Part shown: piece after piece, positions 24,461 to 32,096 of the stretch
Layout of the letters: every line of letters begins with the position of its first letter
Position numbering within the stretch: position 1 is the stretch's first letter
Assembly: GCF_026460985.1 (NCBI RefSeq)
Contig: NZ_JAPKNM010000117.1
Span: forward strand, 1-64,000
Direction of reading: 5' to 3'
DNA: 64,000 nt
Origin: Sphingomonas sp.
GTDB taxonomy: Bacteria > Pseudomonadota > Alphaproteobacteria > Sphingomonadales > Sphingomonadaceae
Notes under the pieces: model-generated
What the model saw: the letters and a program-made list of their open reading frames with translations, nothing else
Database searches by the model: none
What the model was told of the DNA's origin: nothing
Position numbers and translations under genes: made by a program

Positions 24461-26692
24461 TCAGAACCGCACCTCGAAGGTGCCGGTCACGGTACGCGGC
24501 GGGCCGTAATAGCCGATCACCGAATTGCCCGTGAGCGCACCGGGGAAGTTGTACCCGCCGACGCGGTAGCGCGTGTCGGTCAGGTTGCGGCCGGCCACGC
24601 CGATCCGGTAGCGGCCGCCCTCCGAGGTCCAGTTGAGCGCGGCGTCGACCAGCGCATAGCCGTCCTGATCGAGCGCGGGGGTGGCGAGCTCGAACATCTG
24701 GGTGTCGCTGCGCAGCGATACCGACGGGGTGAACGCGATCGTGCCCCCGGCAAGGTCTTCCGACCAGGTCGCCGAGACGTTGGCGGTCCATTCGGGCGTG
24801 TTCTGGAACGCGCGCCGATCGGCGACGTCGACCGGAGTGGTGCCGCCGGCGATGAAGGTCAGGAACTCCTTGTAATCGGCATGGGTGTAGCCGATCGCGG
24901 CGCTTGCGGTGAAATGCCGCGAGGGCACCGCGCGCATCTCGAGCTCGAAACCGTAGATCTCGGCCTTGCCGGCATTGTCGACGAAGCTGGCGATGCCACT
25001 CGGCAGCGCCGGCACCTGGATCGTGACCTGCTGGTCCTTGTAGTTCGAGAAGAAGCCGGCGAGGTTCACGAACAGCTGGCGGTCGAGGAATGCGCCCTTC
25101 ATGCCGAGTTCCCAGCTGTCGATCGTCTCGGGCGCATAGCCGTCGACCGTGGTCGGAGTGAACACCGCGTCGCCGCGCATGTCGAAGCCGCCCGATTTGA
25201 AGCCCTGGCCGTAGCTCGCGTAGAAGTTGAGGTCGGCATTGGGCTGGTAGCTCAGGCTCACGCGCGGCGTGAATTTCTCGAAGCTGCGGCTGTTGGTGTA
25301 ATCGGTGCGGATCAGCCCGGGCACCGCGGCGGCATTGCCGAAGACGGGGCTGCGGATGCCGGTATAGTTGCGGCGGAAGACCGTGCCGGTCTTGTCGTCC
25401 TTGGTATAACGCGCGCCGACCGAGATCTTGAACTGCTCGGTCAGATCGAAGCTCAGGTCGCCGAACGCGGCATAGCTCTTGGTGAGCACGGTGCCCGAGG
25501 TCAGCGTGGTGGTGTTGAGCAGTCCGACGACCGTGTCGAACGCGCCGCTGGCGCGGCCGTTGAGATAATAGAGGCCGACCACGCCCTGCGCGCGGTCGCC
25601 CTGGTAGAGCAATTGCAGTTCCTGGGTGAACTGGCGGTCGTCATATTGCGCGGGCACGTCGAGCGTCGGCAATTCGGTGTTGTCGAAGTCGATCAGCGTG
25701 TCGGTATGGCCTTCGCGCCACGCGGTGATCGACTTGAAGGTCAGCGTGTCGGTCAGCCCGATCTCGCCGGTGACCGAGAGGCCCTTGGTCTCGACGCGAT
25801 TGTCGTCGCCGATGCCGGCGCGGGTGTCGTAGACGCTTTCGGTCGGCGTGTAGATCGGGTTGGTGCCGTTGGGCAGCAGGCGGGTGCCGTGGCGCGGCAG
25901 CGAGGTGTCGAGGATGCGATCGCCCGCGACGCGCACGAAGATATTGTCCGACGGCGTCAGCTCGGCCGAGAGCCGGGCGGCGAGGACGTTCTTGTTGTAC
26001 TGGTCGACGCCGGTGGTGAGGTTCTCGCCATAGCCGTCGCGCCAATATTGCGCGATCGCGCCGCCGAACGACAGGATGTCGCCGACCGGCACGGTGACCT
26101 GGCCGATCAGATCGACCTGGTTGTACGAGCCATAGGCGACGCGCGCCTTGGCCTCGAAATCATGGCCGAGCCGCCGGGTGACATACTTCACCGCGCCGCC
26201 GATCGTGTTGCGGCCGTAGAGCGTGCCCTGCGGACCGCGCAGCACTTCGACGCGTTCGACGTCGAAGATGTCGAGCACCGCGCCTTGCGGCCGCGCGACA
26301 TAGACGTCGTCGATATAGAGCGCCACGCCGGGCTCGAAGCCCCAGAGCGGATCCTGCTGGCCGACGCCGCGGCTGAACGCGATCAGCGTCGAGTTCGAGC
26401 CGCGCGCGATCTGCAGCGTCAGGTTGGGCGTCTTGTCCTGCAGCGCGGTGATGTCGGTCGCGCCGGTGCGCGCCAGCGTGTCGCCCGAGACGACCGACAT
26501 CGAGATCGGCACGTCGATCAGGCTTTCCTCGCGGCGGCGCGCGGTGACGGTGATCTCGCCGGGATCGTCGGCGGCTGCCTCTTCGGTCGTGGCCGCGGGG
26601 GTCTGCTCCTGCGCGAAGGCAGGCGCGGCGGCGAGCGCGGTCAAGGCCGCGCCGGCGTACAGAATCGTGCGGGCGGTATTCAGGCGTGTCAT
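24461..26692 (-). CDS. TonB-dependent outer-membrane receptor
   Basis: A 743-residue receptor of normal length. The signal peptide ends AAAPAFAQ, a TonB-box-like EITVTARRREES is at about residues 46-57, and the plug domain (ISMSVVSGDTLARTGATDITALQDKTPN...GPQGTLYGRNTIGGAVKYVT) occupies about 60-170. The rest is a 22-stranded barrel ending in phenylalanine (FEVRF). Sphingomonads use such receptors for many organic nutrients as well as iron; the plug form IDVPISMSV...QDKTPNLTL with DIFDVERVEVLRGPQGTLYG is the common pattern of their substrate-diverse receptors. With the MFS transporter downstream and TetR regulator divergent, uptake of a small organic ligand is the likely role. Confidence 0.93.
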   Translation of the reverse strand: MTRLNTARTILYAGAALTALAAAPAFAQEQTPAATTEEAAADDPGEITVTARRREESLIDVPISMSVVSGDTLARTGATDITALQDKTPNLTLQIARGSNSTLIAFSRGVGQQDPLWGFEPGVALYIDDVYVARPQGAVLDIFDVERVEVLRGPQGTLYGRNTIGGAVKYVTRRLGHDFEAKARVAYGSYNQVDLIGQVTVPVGDILSFGGAIAQYWRDGYGENLTTGVDQYNKNVLAARLSAELTPSDNIFVRVAGDRILDTSLPRHGTRLLPNGTNPIYTPTESVYDTRAGIGDDNRVETKGLSVTGEIGLTDTLTFKSITAWREGHTDTLIDFDNTELPTLDVPAQYDDRQFTQELQLLYQGDRAQGVVGLYYLNGRASGAFDTVVGLLNTTTLTSGTVLTKSYAAFGDLSFDLTEQFKISVGARYTKDDKTGTVFRRNYTGIRSPVFGNAAAVPGLIRTDYTNSRSFEKFTPRVSLSYQPNADLNFYASYGQGFKSGGFDMRGDAVFTPTTVDGYAPETIDSWELGMKGAFLDRQLFVNLAGFFSNYKDQQVTIQVPALPSGIASFVDNAGKAEIYGFELEMRAVPSRHFTASAAIGYTHADYKEFLTFIAGGTTPVDVADRRAFQNTPEWTANVSATWSEDLAGGTIAFTPSVSLRSDTQMFELATPALDQDGYALVDAALNWTSEGGRYRIGVAGRNLTDTRYRVGGYNFPGALTGNSVIGYYGPPRTVTGTFEVRF

Positions 26693-26755
26693 GGTTTCCT
26701 CCCCAGAATTCGACCCGGTCTCGTGCGGGTTGTAAGCTGTTGCAGGAGGCTATAC

Positions 26756-26776
26756 TGAAACCTGAACCGGGTTTCA
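26756..26776. promoter_or_regulatory. Candidate TetR operator between the receptor and regulator genes
   Basis: TGAAACC (26756-26762), 7 bases, GGTTTCA (26770-26776): a perfect inverted repeat of the size TetR-family dimers bind. It lies in the 127-bp divergent gap, 44 bp before the regulator start and 64 bp before the receptor start. Confidence 0.55.
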
Positions 26777-26819
26777 ACTTGGAAGAATGTTCGGATTGGA
26801 AGACAGGGGGAGAGGCAGG

Positions 26820-27470
26820 ATGGCGAGCGGACAGGGCAACGTCCCGGCACCGCCTGTGCCGGCAACCGACGCGGCGAGCGCGGGCAAGGAGCCGCGCACC
26901 GCGCGCGGGCGCAGGACGCTGCGCGCGATCCTCGACGCGGCGGCGGCGGAGTTCGGCGAGAAGGGGTTCCACGAAGGCTCGATCAGCGGGATCACCCGCC
27001 GTGCCGGCGTCGCGCTGGGCAGCTTCTACACCTATTTCGATTCGAAGGACGCGGTGTTCCGCGCATTGGTGCGCGACATGTCCGAGCAGGTGCGCGAGCA
27101 TGTCGCGCCCGCGCTCAAGGACGCGCCGGGCCAGATCGCGGCCGAGCAGGCGGCGCTGCTGGCGTTCATCAAGTTCGCGCGCACCCACAAGGAGATCTAC
27201 CGGATCATCGACGAGGCCGAGTTCGTCGATCCCGAGAGCTTCCGCATGCATTACGCCACCACCGCTGAGCGCATCGCCAGGCGGCTCCAGGCGGCCGCTG
27301 CGCGTGGCGAGGTGCGCAGCGACGTCGGCGAGGTCCATGCCTGGGCGATCATGGGGATGAACGTCTTCCTCGGGCTCCGCTACAGCGTCTGGCAGGAGGA
27401 CGTCTCGCCCGAGGCGATCGCGGAGACCGTGGCGGCGATGCTGGCGCACGGCATAGCCCCCGGCACATAG
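26820..27470 (+). CDS. TetR/AcrR-family transcriptional regulator
   Basis: A 216-residue regulator. The DNA-binding helix-turn-helix lies at about residues 32-78 (LRAILDAAAAEFGEKGFHEGSISGITRRAGVALGSFYTYFDSKDAVFRAL), a textbook TetR N-terminus. The C-terminal ligand domain follows and ends near AAMLAHGIAPGT. The start at 26820 is preferred over 26787 because a GAGAGGCAGG tract precedes it. Divergent from the TonB-receptor/MFS genes with an inverted repeat in the gap, it most likely represses that uptake pair and itself until the substrate binds. Confidence 0.9.
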   Translation: MASGQGNVPAPPVPATDAASAGKEPRTARGRRTLRAILDAAAAEFGEKGFHEGSISGITRRAGVALGSFYTYFDSKDAVFRALVRDMSEQVREHVAPALKDAPGQIAAEQAALLAFIKFARTHKEIYRIIDEAEFVDPESFRMHYATTAERIARRLQAAAARGEVRSDVGEVHAWAIMGMNVFLGLRYSVWQEDVSPEAIAETVAAMLAHGIAPGT

Positions 27471-27490
27471 CGAACCGCACCTTCGGCCCG

Positions 27491-27520
27491 CCATCCCTCT
27501 ATAATGGAGGGTCGGGATGG
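27491..27520 (+). promoter_or_regulatory. Hairpin with TATAAT box upstream of the CMP-sugar-like pair
   Basis: ccatccc (27491-27497) pairs with gggatgg (27514-27520), and inside it ccctc pairs with gaggg around a TATAAT (27500-27505). It could be a -10 box inside a palindrome or a short terminator after the TetR gene. No good -35 box is visible. Confidence 0.3.
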
Positions 27521-27542
27521 TTCCGGCGAAGCCGAGGGTCGA

Positions 27543-28724
27543 ATGCGTATCCTGTTCTACCTGCCGGTGGTGACGCCGCTCTGGTTCGAGGAGGTGATCC
27601 TGCCCCTCGTCCGGACGTTGCGGGCGCATGCCGAGGTCCATGTGCTGGTGCCGCTGCTCTGGCGCAATACCGGCATCGGGACGGCGCAGCTCACGGAATG
27701 CGCCGGGCTGGGCGACGTGCACTGGCATGTGGTGGACGGCGCCGGGCATGAGAGCCTGCGCACCGCGCCCGACGATCCGGAAGGGCTGATCGCCTTCGTC
27801 CGGAGCATCGCCCCCGATTATGTGCTGTGCCGTTCGGCCGAGACCGATACGGCGGCGGCGTTTCCCGGCACGGTGCGCTACCTGATGGAGGCAGGCGCGC
27901 CGCCGCTCGCGATGGACCCCTGGGCGCTCGCGCTGCACGAGGGCATCTTCGATTTCGGCGCGATGCCCGAACTCGACGCGGATGCCGGGGAGCAAGTCGA
28001 GGCGGCGTTCGCCTCGCGCTGGGAGGAGGCGTGCGACCGGCATGCGCACAGCTGGCCCTATTCCCTGTCGCGGAGCGAAGCGCTGGCGCTGATGGGGCTG
28101 CCGGAGGACCGCCGGATCGTCGCGGTGCCGCTCGAATATGAGCATGAGGAGAATTTCTACCCGATCCAGCACCGCTTCGCGCGCAACCTGGATCTGGTCG
28201 CGCACCTCGCCGCCTGGCTTCCCCCCGATTTCGTGCTGGCGCTGACCAATCACCCGCTCAACCGGCTCCACGGCGCCGATGCCGAGCTCCGGGGCATGGT
28301 GGAGGGCTATGGCGGGCGGGTGCGGCTCGTCGAGCTGGCGGAAGCGGGCGCCGCCTCGACCAACCTGCTGGTCAAGCATTGCGACGGCATGGTCGTGCAG
28401 AATTCCAAATGCTTCGCCGCGGGCGCCTTTTTCGGGCGGCCGATGCTTCGCATGTCGCGGCGGCGCTCGGCCGCCTGGCTGCGCATGCACGACGATCTCG
28501 ACGCCTTTGTCCGCGCGTTGCGGGACGGATCGGCCGCCGTGCCCGATGCGGACGCGGCGCGGCGCTGGTTCGCCTGGCGCGTTGCGGGCGAGGCGTTCGG
28601 CGCGAAGACCGTCGGTGCCGCCGAGTTCAGCGAGCGCCTGCGCGCGCCCGCTTCGCCGGCCCGCTGGGAGGGCGGACTGGCGCGCTACGATCAACACCAG
28701 CCCAGGAGCTGCGAGGATGCCTAA
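27543..28724 (+). CDS. Predicted GT-B-fold glycosyltransferase, capsule-synthesis-like
   Basis: A 393-residue cytoplasmic protein that I recognise only weakly. It begins MRILFYLPVVTPLWFEEVILPLVRTLR, a GT-B-type first strand. Mid-protein ALTNHPLNRLHG (about 236-247) has the His-Pro pair, and KHCDGMVVQNSKCFAAGAFFGRP (about 278-300) resembles the NS-x-E-type donor-site segment seen in capsule (KpsC/KpsS-like) transferases. The start is the ATG after a GAGGG tract; an upstream in-frame ATG at 27504 is less likely. It overlaps the next gene by eight bases. Because that gene looks like a CMP-sugar synthetase, a CMP-activated sugar such as a nonulosonate or Kdo-like acid is the likely donor. This is inference. 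Confidence 0.6.
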   Translation: MRILFYLPVVTPLWFEEVILPLVRTLRAHAEVHVLVPLLWRNTGIGTAQLTECAGLGDVHWHVVDGAGHESLRTAPDDPEGLIAFVRSIAPDYVLCRSAETDTAAAFPGTVRYLMEAGAPPLAMDPWALALHEGIFDFGAMPELDADAGEQVEAAFASRWEEACDRHAHSWPYSLSRSEALALMGLPEDRRIVAVPLEYEHEENFYPIQHRFARNLDLVAHLAAWLPPDFVLALTNHPLNRLHGADAELRGMVEGYGGRVRLVELAEAGAASTNLLVKHCDGMVVQNSKCFAAGAFFGRPMLRMSRRRSAAWLRMHDDLDAFVRALRDGSAAVPDADAARRWFAWRVAGEAFGAKTVGAAEFSERLRAPASPARWEGGLARYDQHQPRSCEDA

Positions 28725-29436
28725 CCCCTATAAGGACATTTCCGTCATCATTCCCGTGCGCGAGGGATCGAGCCGCGTACGCGAGAAGATCTTCCTGCCC
28801 TTTCACGACGAAATGTCGCTGCTCGACTGGAAGATCGCCCAGGTCAGGCAGGTCCAGGACCCGTCGCTCATCTTCCTGAGCTCCAATTCGGAGCGGGTGC
28901 GCGAAGTGGCCGAGCGCAGCGGCGTGCAGTTCCTGCCGCGCAGCGACTATCTGAGCACCGGGCACGACGCGACCTTCACCGAAGTGATCACCGGCGTGGT
29001 CGCGGGCATCGCGACGCCGCATTTCGCCTGGGTCACCGTGGTGGTGCCGCTGATGCGTCCCGACGAATATCGCGAGGGCTTCGAGATGTACCTGCAGCAG
29101 GTCGTGCGCGATCGCAGCCATGACAGCCTCGTCTCGGTAAACCTGGTGAAGGAATATTATTGGGACGCCGAGCGCGCGCTCAACTACCGCGCCGATCGCA
29201 ACCACACGATCAGCCAGGAGCTTCCCGACTGGTTCCGCGTGACCAACGGCCTGTACATGCGCTCGCGCGAGGACACGCTGCGCGAAGGCTATTTCCTCGG
29301 GCCCAAGCCGTGCATGCACCGCGTCTGCAAGGCGTCCGGAATCGATATCGACGAATATGAGGACTATGAGGTCGCGATGGCGATGAAGTCCTTCTATCTG
29401 CGCAGCGAAGCCGAGCGCGCCGCGCTGGCGGCCTGA
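28717..29436 (+). CDS. Acylneuraminate cytidylyltransferase (CMP-sugar synthetase) family protein
   Basis: A 239-residue nucleotidyltransferase. ISVIIPVREGSSRVREKIFLPF (residues 8-29) corresponds to the CTP-binding ARxGSKR-type motif of NeuA/KdsB enzymes. SLLDWKIAQV, LSSNSERVREVAE, VVVPLMRPDEY (in the place of QPTSPLR), WFRVTNGLYMRS and the C-terminal DIDEYEDYEVA match the order of family motifs including the metal-binding acidic end. It should join CMP to an acidic sugar. The length fits. It overlaps the preceding transferase gene by eight bases, implying coupled translation. It is convergent with the DUF177 gene after 34 bases. The sugar is unknown; no nonulosonate synthase is in the window. 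Confidence 0.75.
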   Translation: MPNPYKDISVIIPVREGSSRVREKIFLPFHDEMSLLDWKIAQVRQVQDPSLIFLSSNSERVREVAERSGVQFLPRSDYLSTGHDATFTEVITGVVAGIATPHFAWVTVVVPLMRPDEYREGFEMYLQQVVRDRSHDSLVSVNLVKEYYWDAERALNYRADRNHTISQELPDWFRVTNGLYMRSREDTLREGYFLGPKPCMHRVCKASGIDIDEYEDYEVAMAMKSFYLRSEAERAALAA

Positions 29437-29470
29437 GCGCAGGCTCAGGCCTAGGCGGGAAGCGGTTCGG

Positions 29471-30004
29471 TCATTTGCCCTTGCCGAGCTTGTCCTTGAG
29501 CGCGGCGGCGAGCGGGCTTGGCGGGCCGGCCGCTTCCTCGCTGACCACGCCGGCCTCGCGGAGCGCCGCCGCCGCATTGGGGCCGCGCGGGAAGGGGTCG
29601 AGCGCGAGCGCGAGCGTCTCCGCCGCGGCTTCGCCCAGGTCCAAGGCCGCGCCCGTATAGAAGACGGTGTCGAGATCCTCCTCGGCGAGCTCGACTTCGT
29701 CCTGGCTATCGTCCTCGCCCGGTTCGGGCAGGAAGCGGATCGCGAAATCCTCCTCGACCACGGCGGGCAGCGGGTCGCCGGTGATGCTGCAGGCCTGGAT
29801 CACCGCGGCCGAGAGATGCCCGTGCGCGAGCACGCCGGCCGCGTCGCGGCGGAGCATGAAGCGGGCCGAGAGCGAATCGATCGCGATCAGGTCGAAGCGG
29901 CGGGCGAGCGCCGCGCGTTCGTCCGGCGATGCCTCGACCGCCACCTTGCTCTCGGCGGGGCCGATCTGGTCGAGCCGGTGCGGGCGCGGGAATTCGGGGT
30001 TCAT
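29471..30004 (-). CDS. DUF177 (YceD-family) protein
   Basis: A 177-residue protein of the DUF177/YceD family, linked in plants and bacteria to 23S rRNA or large-subunit accumulation. Characteristic segments are RRDAAGVLAHGHLSAAVIQACSITGDPLP (the CxxTGxPL turn, here with one cysteine), the acidic stretch EDDSQDEVELAEEDLDTVFYTG, then LDLGEAAAETLALALDPFPRGP, and the lysine-rich C-terminus LAAALKDKLGKGK. Its start overlaps the UQCC gene stop by four bases, so the two are translationally coupled. In many relatives plsX-fabH follow this gene; here they do not. Confidence 0.88.
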   Translation of the reverse strand: MNPEFPRPHRLDQIGPAESKVAVEASPDERAALARRFDLIAIDSLSARFMLRRDAAGVLAHGHLSAAVIQACSITGDPLPAVVEEDFAIRFLPEPGEDDSQDEVELAEEDLDTVFYTGAALDLGEAAAETLALALDPFPRGPNAAAALREAGVVSEEAAGPPSPLAAALKDKLGKGK

Positions 30005-30513
30005 CGCGGCAGCGCACCGGCGAGGATCGTTGCGGTGGGCGTGGCCGCCAGCCGGTCGCGCAAGGCGAGCAGCTCGGCCTCGACATGCGCCAGCCCCGCA
30101 TCGGACGGCGCCTTGCCGCGATAGAGGTTGCGGACCAGCGCCGCGCCGAGCCCTTCGCCGGCGAGGCTCGCGCGATAGGCGCCCAGGCGGCCGCCCACCA
30201 TGCCCATCATCCGCCCCATATGCTTGCCGACGACCACGTCGCCGACGCCGATCTCGCGCAGCTGGCCGTCCATGTCATGGATGAAGCATTCGGCGAGCGC
30301 GGTGCTCGGCGCCAGCGCCTCGGGCTCCCCCTCCAGGCGGAGCAATACGAGCGAAAGCATCGCGGCGATCATGTCGAATCGGCCGTCGATCGTATCGGGG
30401 ACCTCGCCCTTCGCGTACCAGTGCGGCGCGCGTCCGGCGGCGACGATGGCGGCGTAGAGCTGCGGCGCGGTGCCGCGATCGGGGGCGCCGAACAGGCGCT
30501 TGAGCAGTCCCAT
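30001..30513 (-). CDS. Ubiquinol-cytochrome c chaperone family protein
   Basis: A 170-residue protein of the CBP3/UQCC1 family, which assists assembly of cytochrome b in the bc1 complex of mitochondria and alphaproteobacteria. It starts MGLLKRLFGAPDRG. Signature segments are LYAAIVAAGRAPHWYAKGEVPDTIDGRFDMIAAMLSLVLLRLE, ECFIHDMDGQLREIGVGDVVVGKHMGRMMGMVGGRLGAY and the late NLYRG. It is soluble or peripheral. The start is supported by an upstream divergent gap of 121 bp shared with the BamE gene. Longer in-frame readings upstream have no ribosome site. Confidence 0.9.
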   Translation of the reverse strand: MGLLKRLFGAPDRGTAPQLYAAIVAAGRAPHWYAKGEVPDTIDGRFDMIAAMLSLVLLRLEGEPEALAPSTALAECFIHDMDGQLREIGVGDVVVGKHMGRMMGMVGGRLGAYRASLAGEGLGAALVRNLYRGKAPSDAGLAHVEAELLALRDRLAATPTATILAGALPR

Positions 30514-30634
30514 GTTGGTTCTTCGTCCGTGTGAAAGCGGGCCGCGACCTTGTTTGGCCGCATTTTGCCGCATATTGAGGCGAATGACGCGCGATGCAAT
30601 GCGCGCTTGTGCTTGCTTCGGCCTGGAGATTTCG

Positions 30635-31105
30635 ATGCCCTTCCCCGTTCGCCTGGCCGGTTGCGCCGCGCTCCTCGCCGCCCTCGGCAGCACCGCCTGC
30701 GCGCCGATGAAGACGCACCAGGGCTATGTGATCGACAAGGAGCTGGTCGATTCGGTCCAGCCCGGCGTCGACAATCGCGAATCGGTGCTCCAGACGCTCG
30801 GCCGCCCGACGCTGACCAGCCAGTTCAACCAGGGCGAATGGTATTATGTGTCCCGCGACAGCCGGAACTTCGGCTATAGCGACCCCAAGGTGCGCGACCA
30901 GACCACGATCCGCGTGCGCTTCGATGCCGCGGGCAACGTCGCCTCGGTCGACAAGATGGGCAAGGAGCTGATCGCCTCGGTCGATCCCTATGGCAAGAAG
31001 ACGCCGACCCTGGGCCGCAAGCGCAGCTTCTTCGACGACCTGTTCGGCAATATCGGCACGGTCGGCGCCCCGGGCACCGGCGGCCCCTCCGCTCCGGGGC
31101 AGTGA
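30635..31105 (+). CDS. bamE: Outer-membrane assembly lipoprotein, BamE/SmpA-OmlA family
   Basis: A 156-residue lipoprotein. The signal sequence MPFPVRLAGCAALLAALGSTAC ends in a lipobox-like STAC with the lipidated cysteine at residue 22. The mature part IDKELVDSVQPGVDNRESVLQTLGRPTLTSQFNQGEWYYVSR is the SmpA/OmlA fold that anchors the BAM complex for insertion of outer-membrane barrels. The C-terminal ~50 residues are an extension rich in Gly, Pro and Lys, as in sphingomonads. The start has GGAG nine bases upstream. It is divergent from the UQCC-DUF177 operon, a frequent alphaproteobacterial order. Confidence 0.92.
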   Translation: MPFPVRLAGCAALLAALGSTACAPMKTHQGYVIDKELVDSVQPGVDNRESVLQTLGRPTLTSQFNQGEWYYVSRDSRNFGYSDPKVRDQTTIRVRFDAAGNVASVDKMGKELIASVDPYGKKTPTLGRKRSFFDDLFGNIGTVGAPGTGGPSAPGQ

Positions 31106-31155
31106 AGAAACTTTCTGATCGCTGACGACCGCGTTCTCAAGCGGTTCAGCGGGAC

Positions 31156-31207
31156 TCCTCCAATTTGCGCGGGTGCCGGAAGATGCCGGCCCGGAGAGTT
31201 TGGAGGA
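31156..31207 (+). promoter_or_regulatory. Leader hairpin covering the ribosome site of the RcnB-like gene
   Basis: tcctccaa (31156-31163) is perfectly complementary to ttggagga (31200-31207), which contains the GGAGG ribosome site. Between them gccgg-aagat-gccggc makes an inner hairpin. If formed in RNA it would hide the ribosome site, so this is a candidate translational switch or thermosensor. Confidence 0.45.
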
Positions 31208-31212
31208 ATCCC

Positions 31213-31734
31213 GTGAAGAAGATCATCACCGCCGCTTTGCTCGCCGCCGTCGCGATGCCGGCCGTGGCGCTGCCGACCGCCGCGAGCGCGCAGTCGAACC
31301 GCGAGCTGCGCCGCGACCGCCAGGATATCCGCGAGGAACAGCGCGAGCTGCGCGACGCCCGCCGTCGCGGCGACCGCAGCGACATCCGCGACGAGCGCCG
31401 CGACGTTCGCGAGGCGCGCCAGGAATATCGCGAGGACCTGCGCGACCGCGATCGCCGCTGGGGCGACAATGACTGGCGCGACTATCGCGGGCGCAACCGC
31501 GGGGCCTATTCGCGCGGCAACTGGCGGGCGCCCTTCGGCTATACCCGCTTTCGCAGCGGGGGGCGGATCGCGCCCAATTATTGGGGATCGCGTTATGTGA
31601 TCGCCGATCCGTGGCGCTATCGCCTGCCGCAGGCGGGGCGCTACCAGCGCTGGGTGCGCCATTATGACGACGTGCTGCTGATCGATACGCGCCGCGGCTT
31701 CGTGGTGCGGGTGATCCCCGGCTTCTACTGGTAG
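31213..31734 (+). CDS. RcnB-family periplasmic protein
   Basis: A 173-residue protein. The signal peptide is VKKIITAALLAAVAMPAVALPTAASAQ, then comes a charged helical region of RDR/EE repeats (about 30-95, probably coiled), then a compact C-terminal domain with WRAPFGYTRFRSGGRIAPNYWGSRYVIADPWRYRLPQAGRYQRWVRHYDDVLLID, the RcnB signature. RcnB in E. coli modulates nickel/cobalt efflux in the periplasm; metal binding here is unproven. It starts with GTG, ten bases after TGGAGG. The leader can form a hairpin that hides that site. It stands alone between bamE and a family A repeat. Confidence 0.88.
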   Translation: MKKIITAALLAAVAMPAVALPTAASAQSNRELRRDRQDIREEQRELRDARRRGDRSDIRDERRDVREARQEYREDLRDRDRRWGDNDWRDYRGRNRGAYSRGNWRAPFGYTRFRSGGRIAPNYWGSRYVIADPWRYRLPQAGRYQRWVRHYDDVLLIDTRRGFVVRVIPGFYW

Positions 31735-31914
31735 GCACGCGATCGTCGCGGGGCTCCGGGGCGGTTCAGCTGCCCCGGGGTTCGGCCGCGCCGATTGCGG
31801 CGGCGCGGCCGGTGCCCTTGAGCACGGTCCCGAAAGGGGTAGGACCGCGCGATTGAACGCGCGGAAAAGCATTTCGCTCCCGTAGCGAAAATTAGACCCA
31901 TTCAGCATCCAAAT
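31735..31914. other. Non-coding gap after the RcnB-like gene (with two hairpins)
   Basis: Together with the family A repeat that follows it makes a 362-bp stretch without a gene. ccggggc-ggttcagct-gccccgg (31756-31778) may end the RcnB-like transcript though it lacks a T-tract. tttcgct-cccgt-agcgaaa (31872-31890) is a second hairpin followed by att. I see no small gene. Confidence 0.5.
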
Positions 31915-32061
31915 CCCCTCCCTGTAGGGAGGGGTAAGGGGTGGGTAACAACGGACGAGGCTCGATGCCTCGTCCGTTGTTTTTTGCCGAGCAGCAACGA
32001 GTCTTTTGAGCGCGCAGACGCGCGCACCCACCCCCAACCCCTCCCTGCAAGCAGGGAGGGG
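31915..32061. repeat. Family A paired inverted repeat (copy 4)
   Basis: cccctccctgtagggagggg at the left, and cccctccctgcaagcagggagggg at the right preceded by gagtcttttgagcgcgcagacgcgcgcacccacccc. It lies between convergent RcnB-like and pbpC genes. Confidence 0.88.
31947..31985 (+). terminator. Terminator-like hairpin inside family A copy 4
   Basis: aacaacggacgaggc / gcctcgtccgttgtt, perfect 15-bp stem, loop tcgat, followed by a run of Ts (ttgtttttt). This is the strongest intrinsic-terminator shape in the window after the one at 11027. Confidence 0.82.
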
Positions 32062-32096
32062 CGCCCAGATGCCAATGTCCGTTGGTCCTGATTAGC

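Noticed and set aside
24881..26758. Long open frame (625 codons) antisense to the TonB receptor
   Set aside because: High-GC shadow of a certain gene; composition is repetitive Arg/Glu/Ala/Gly with no motif.
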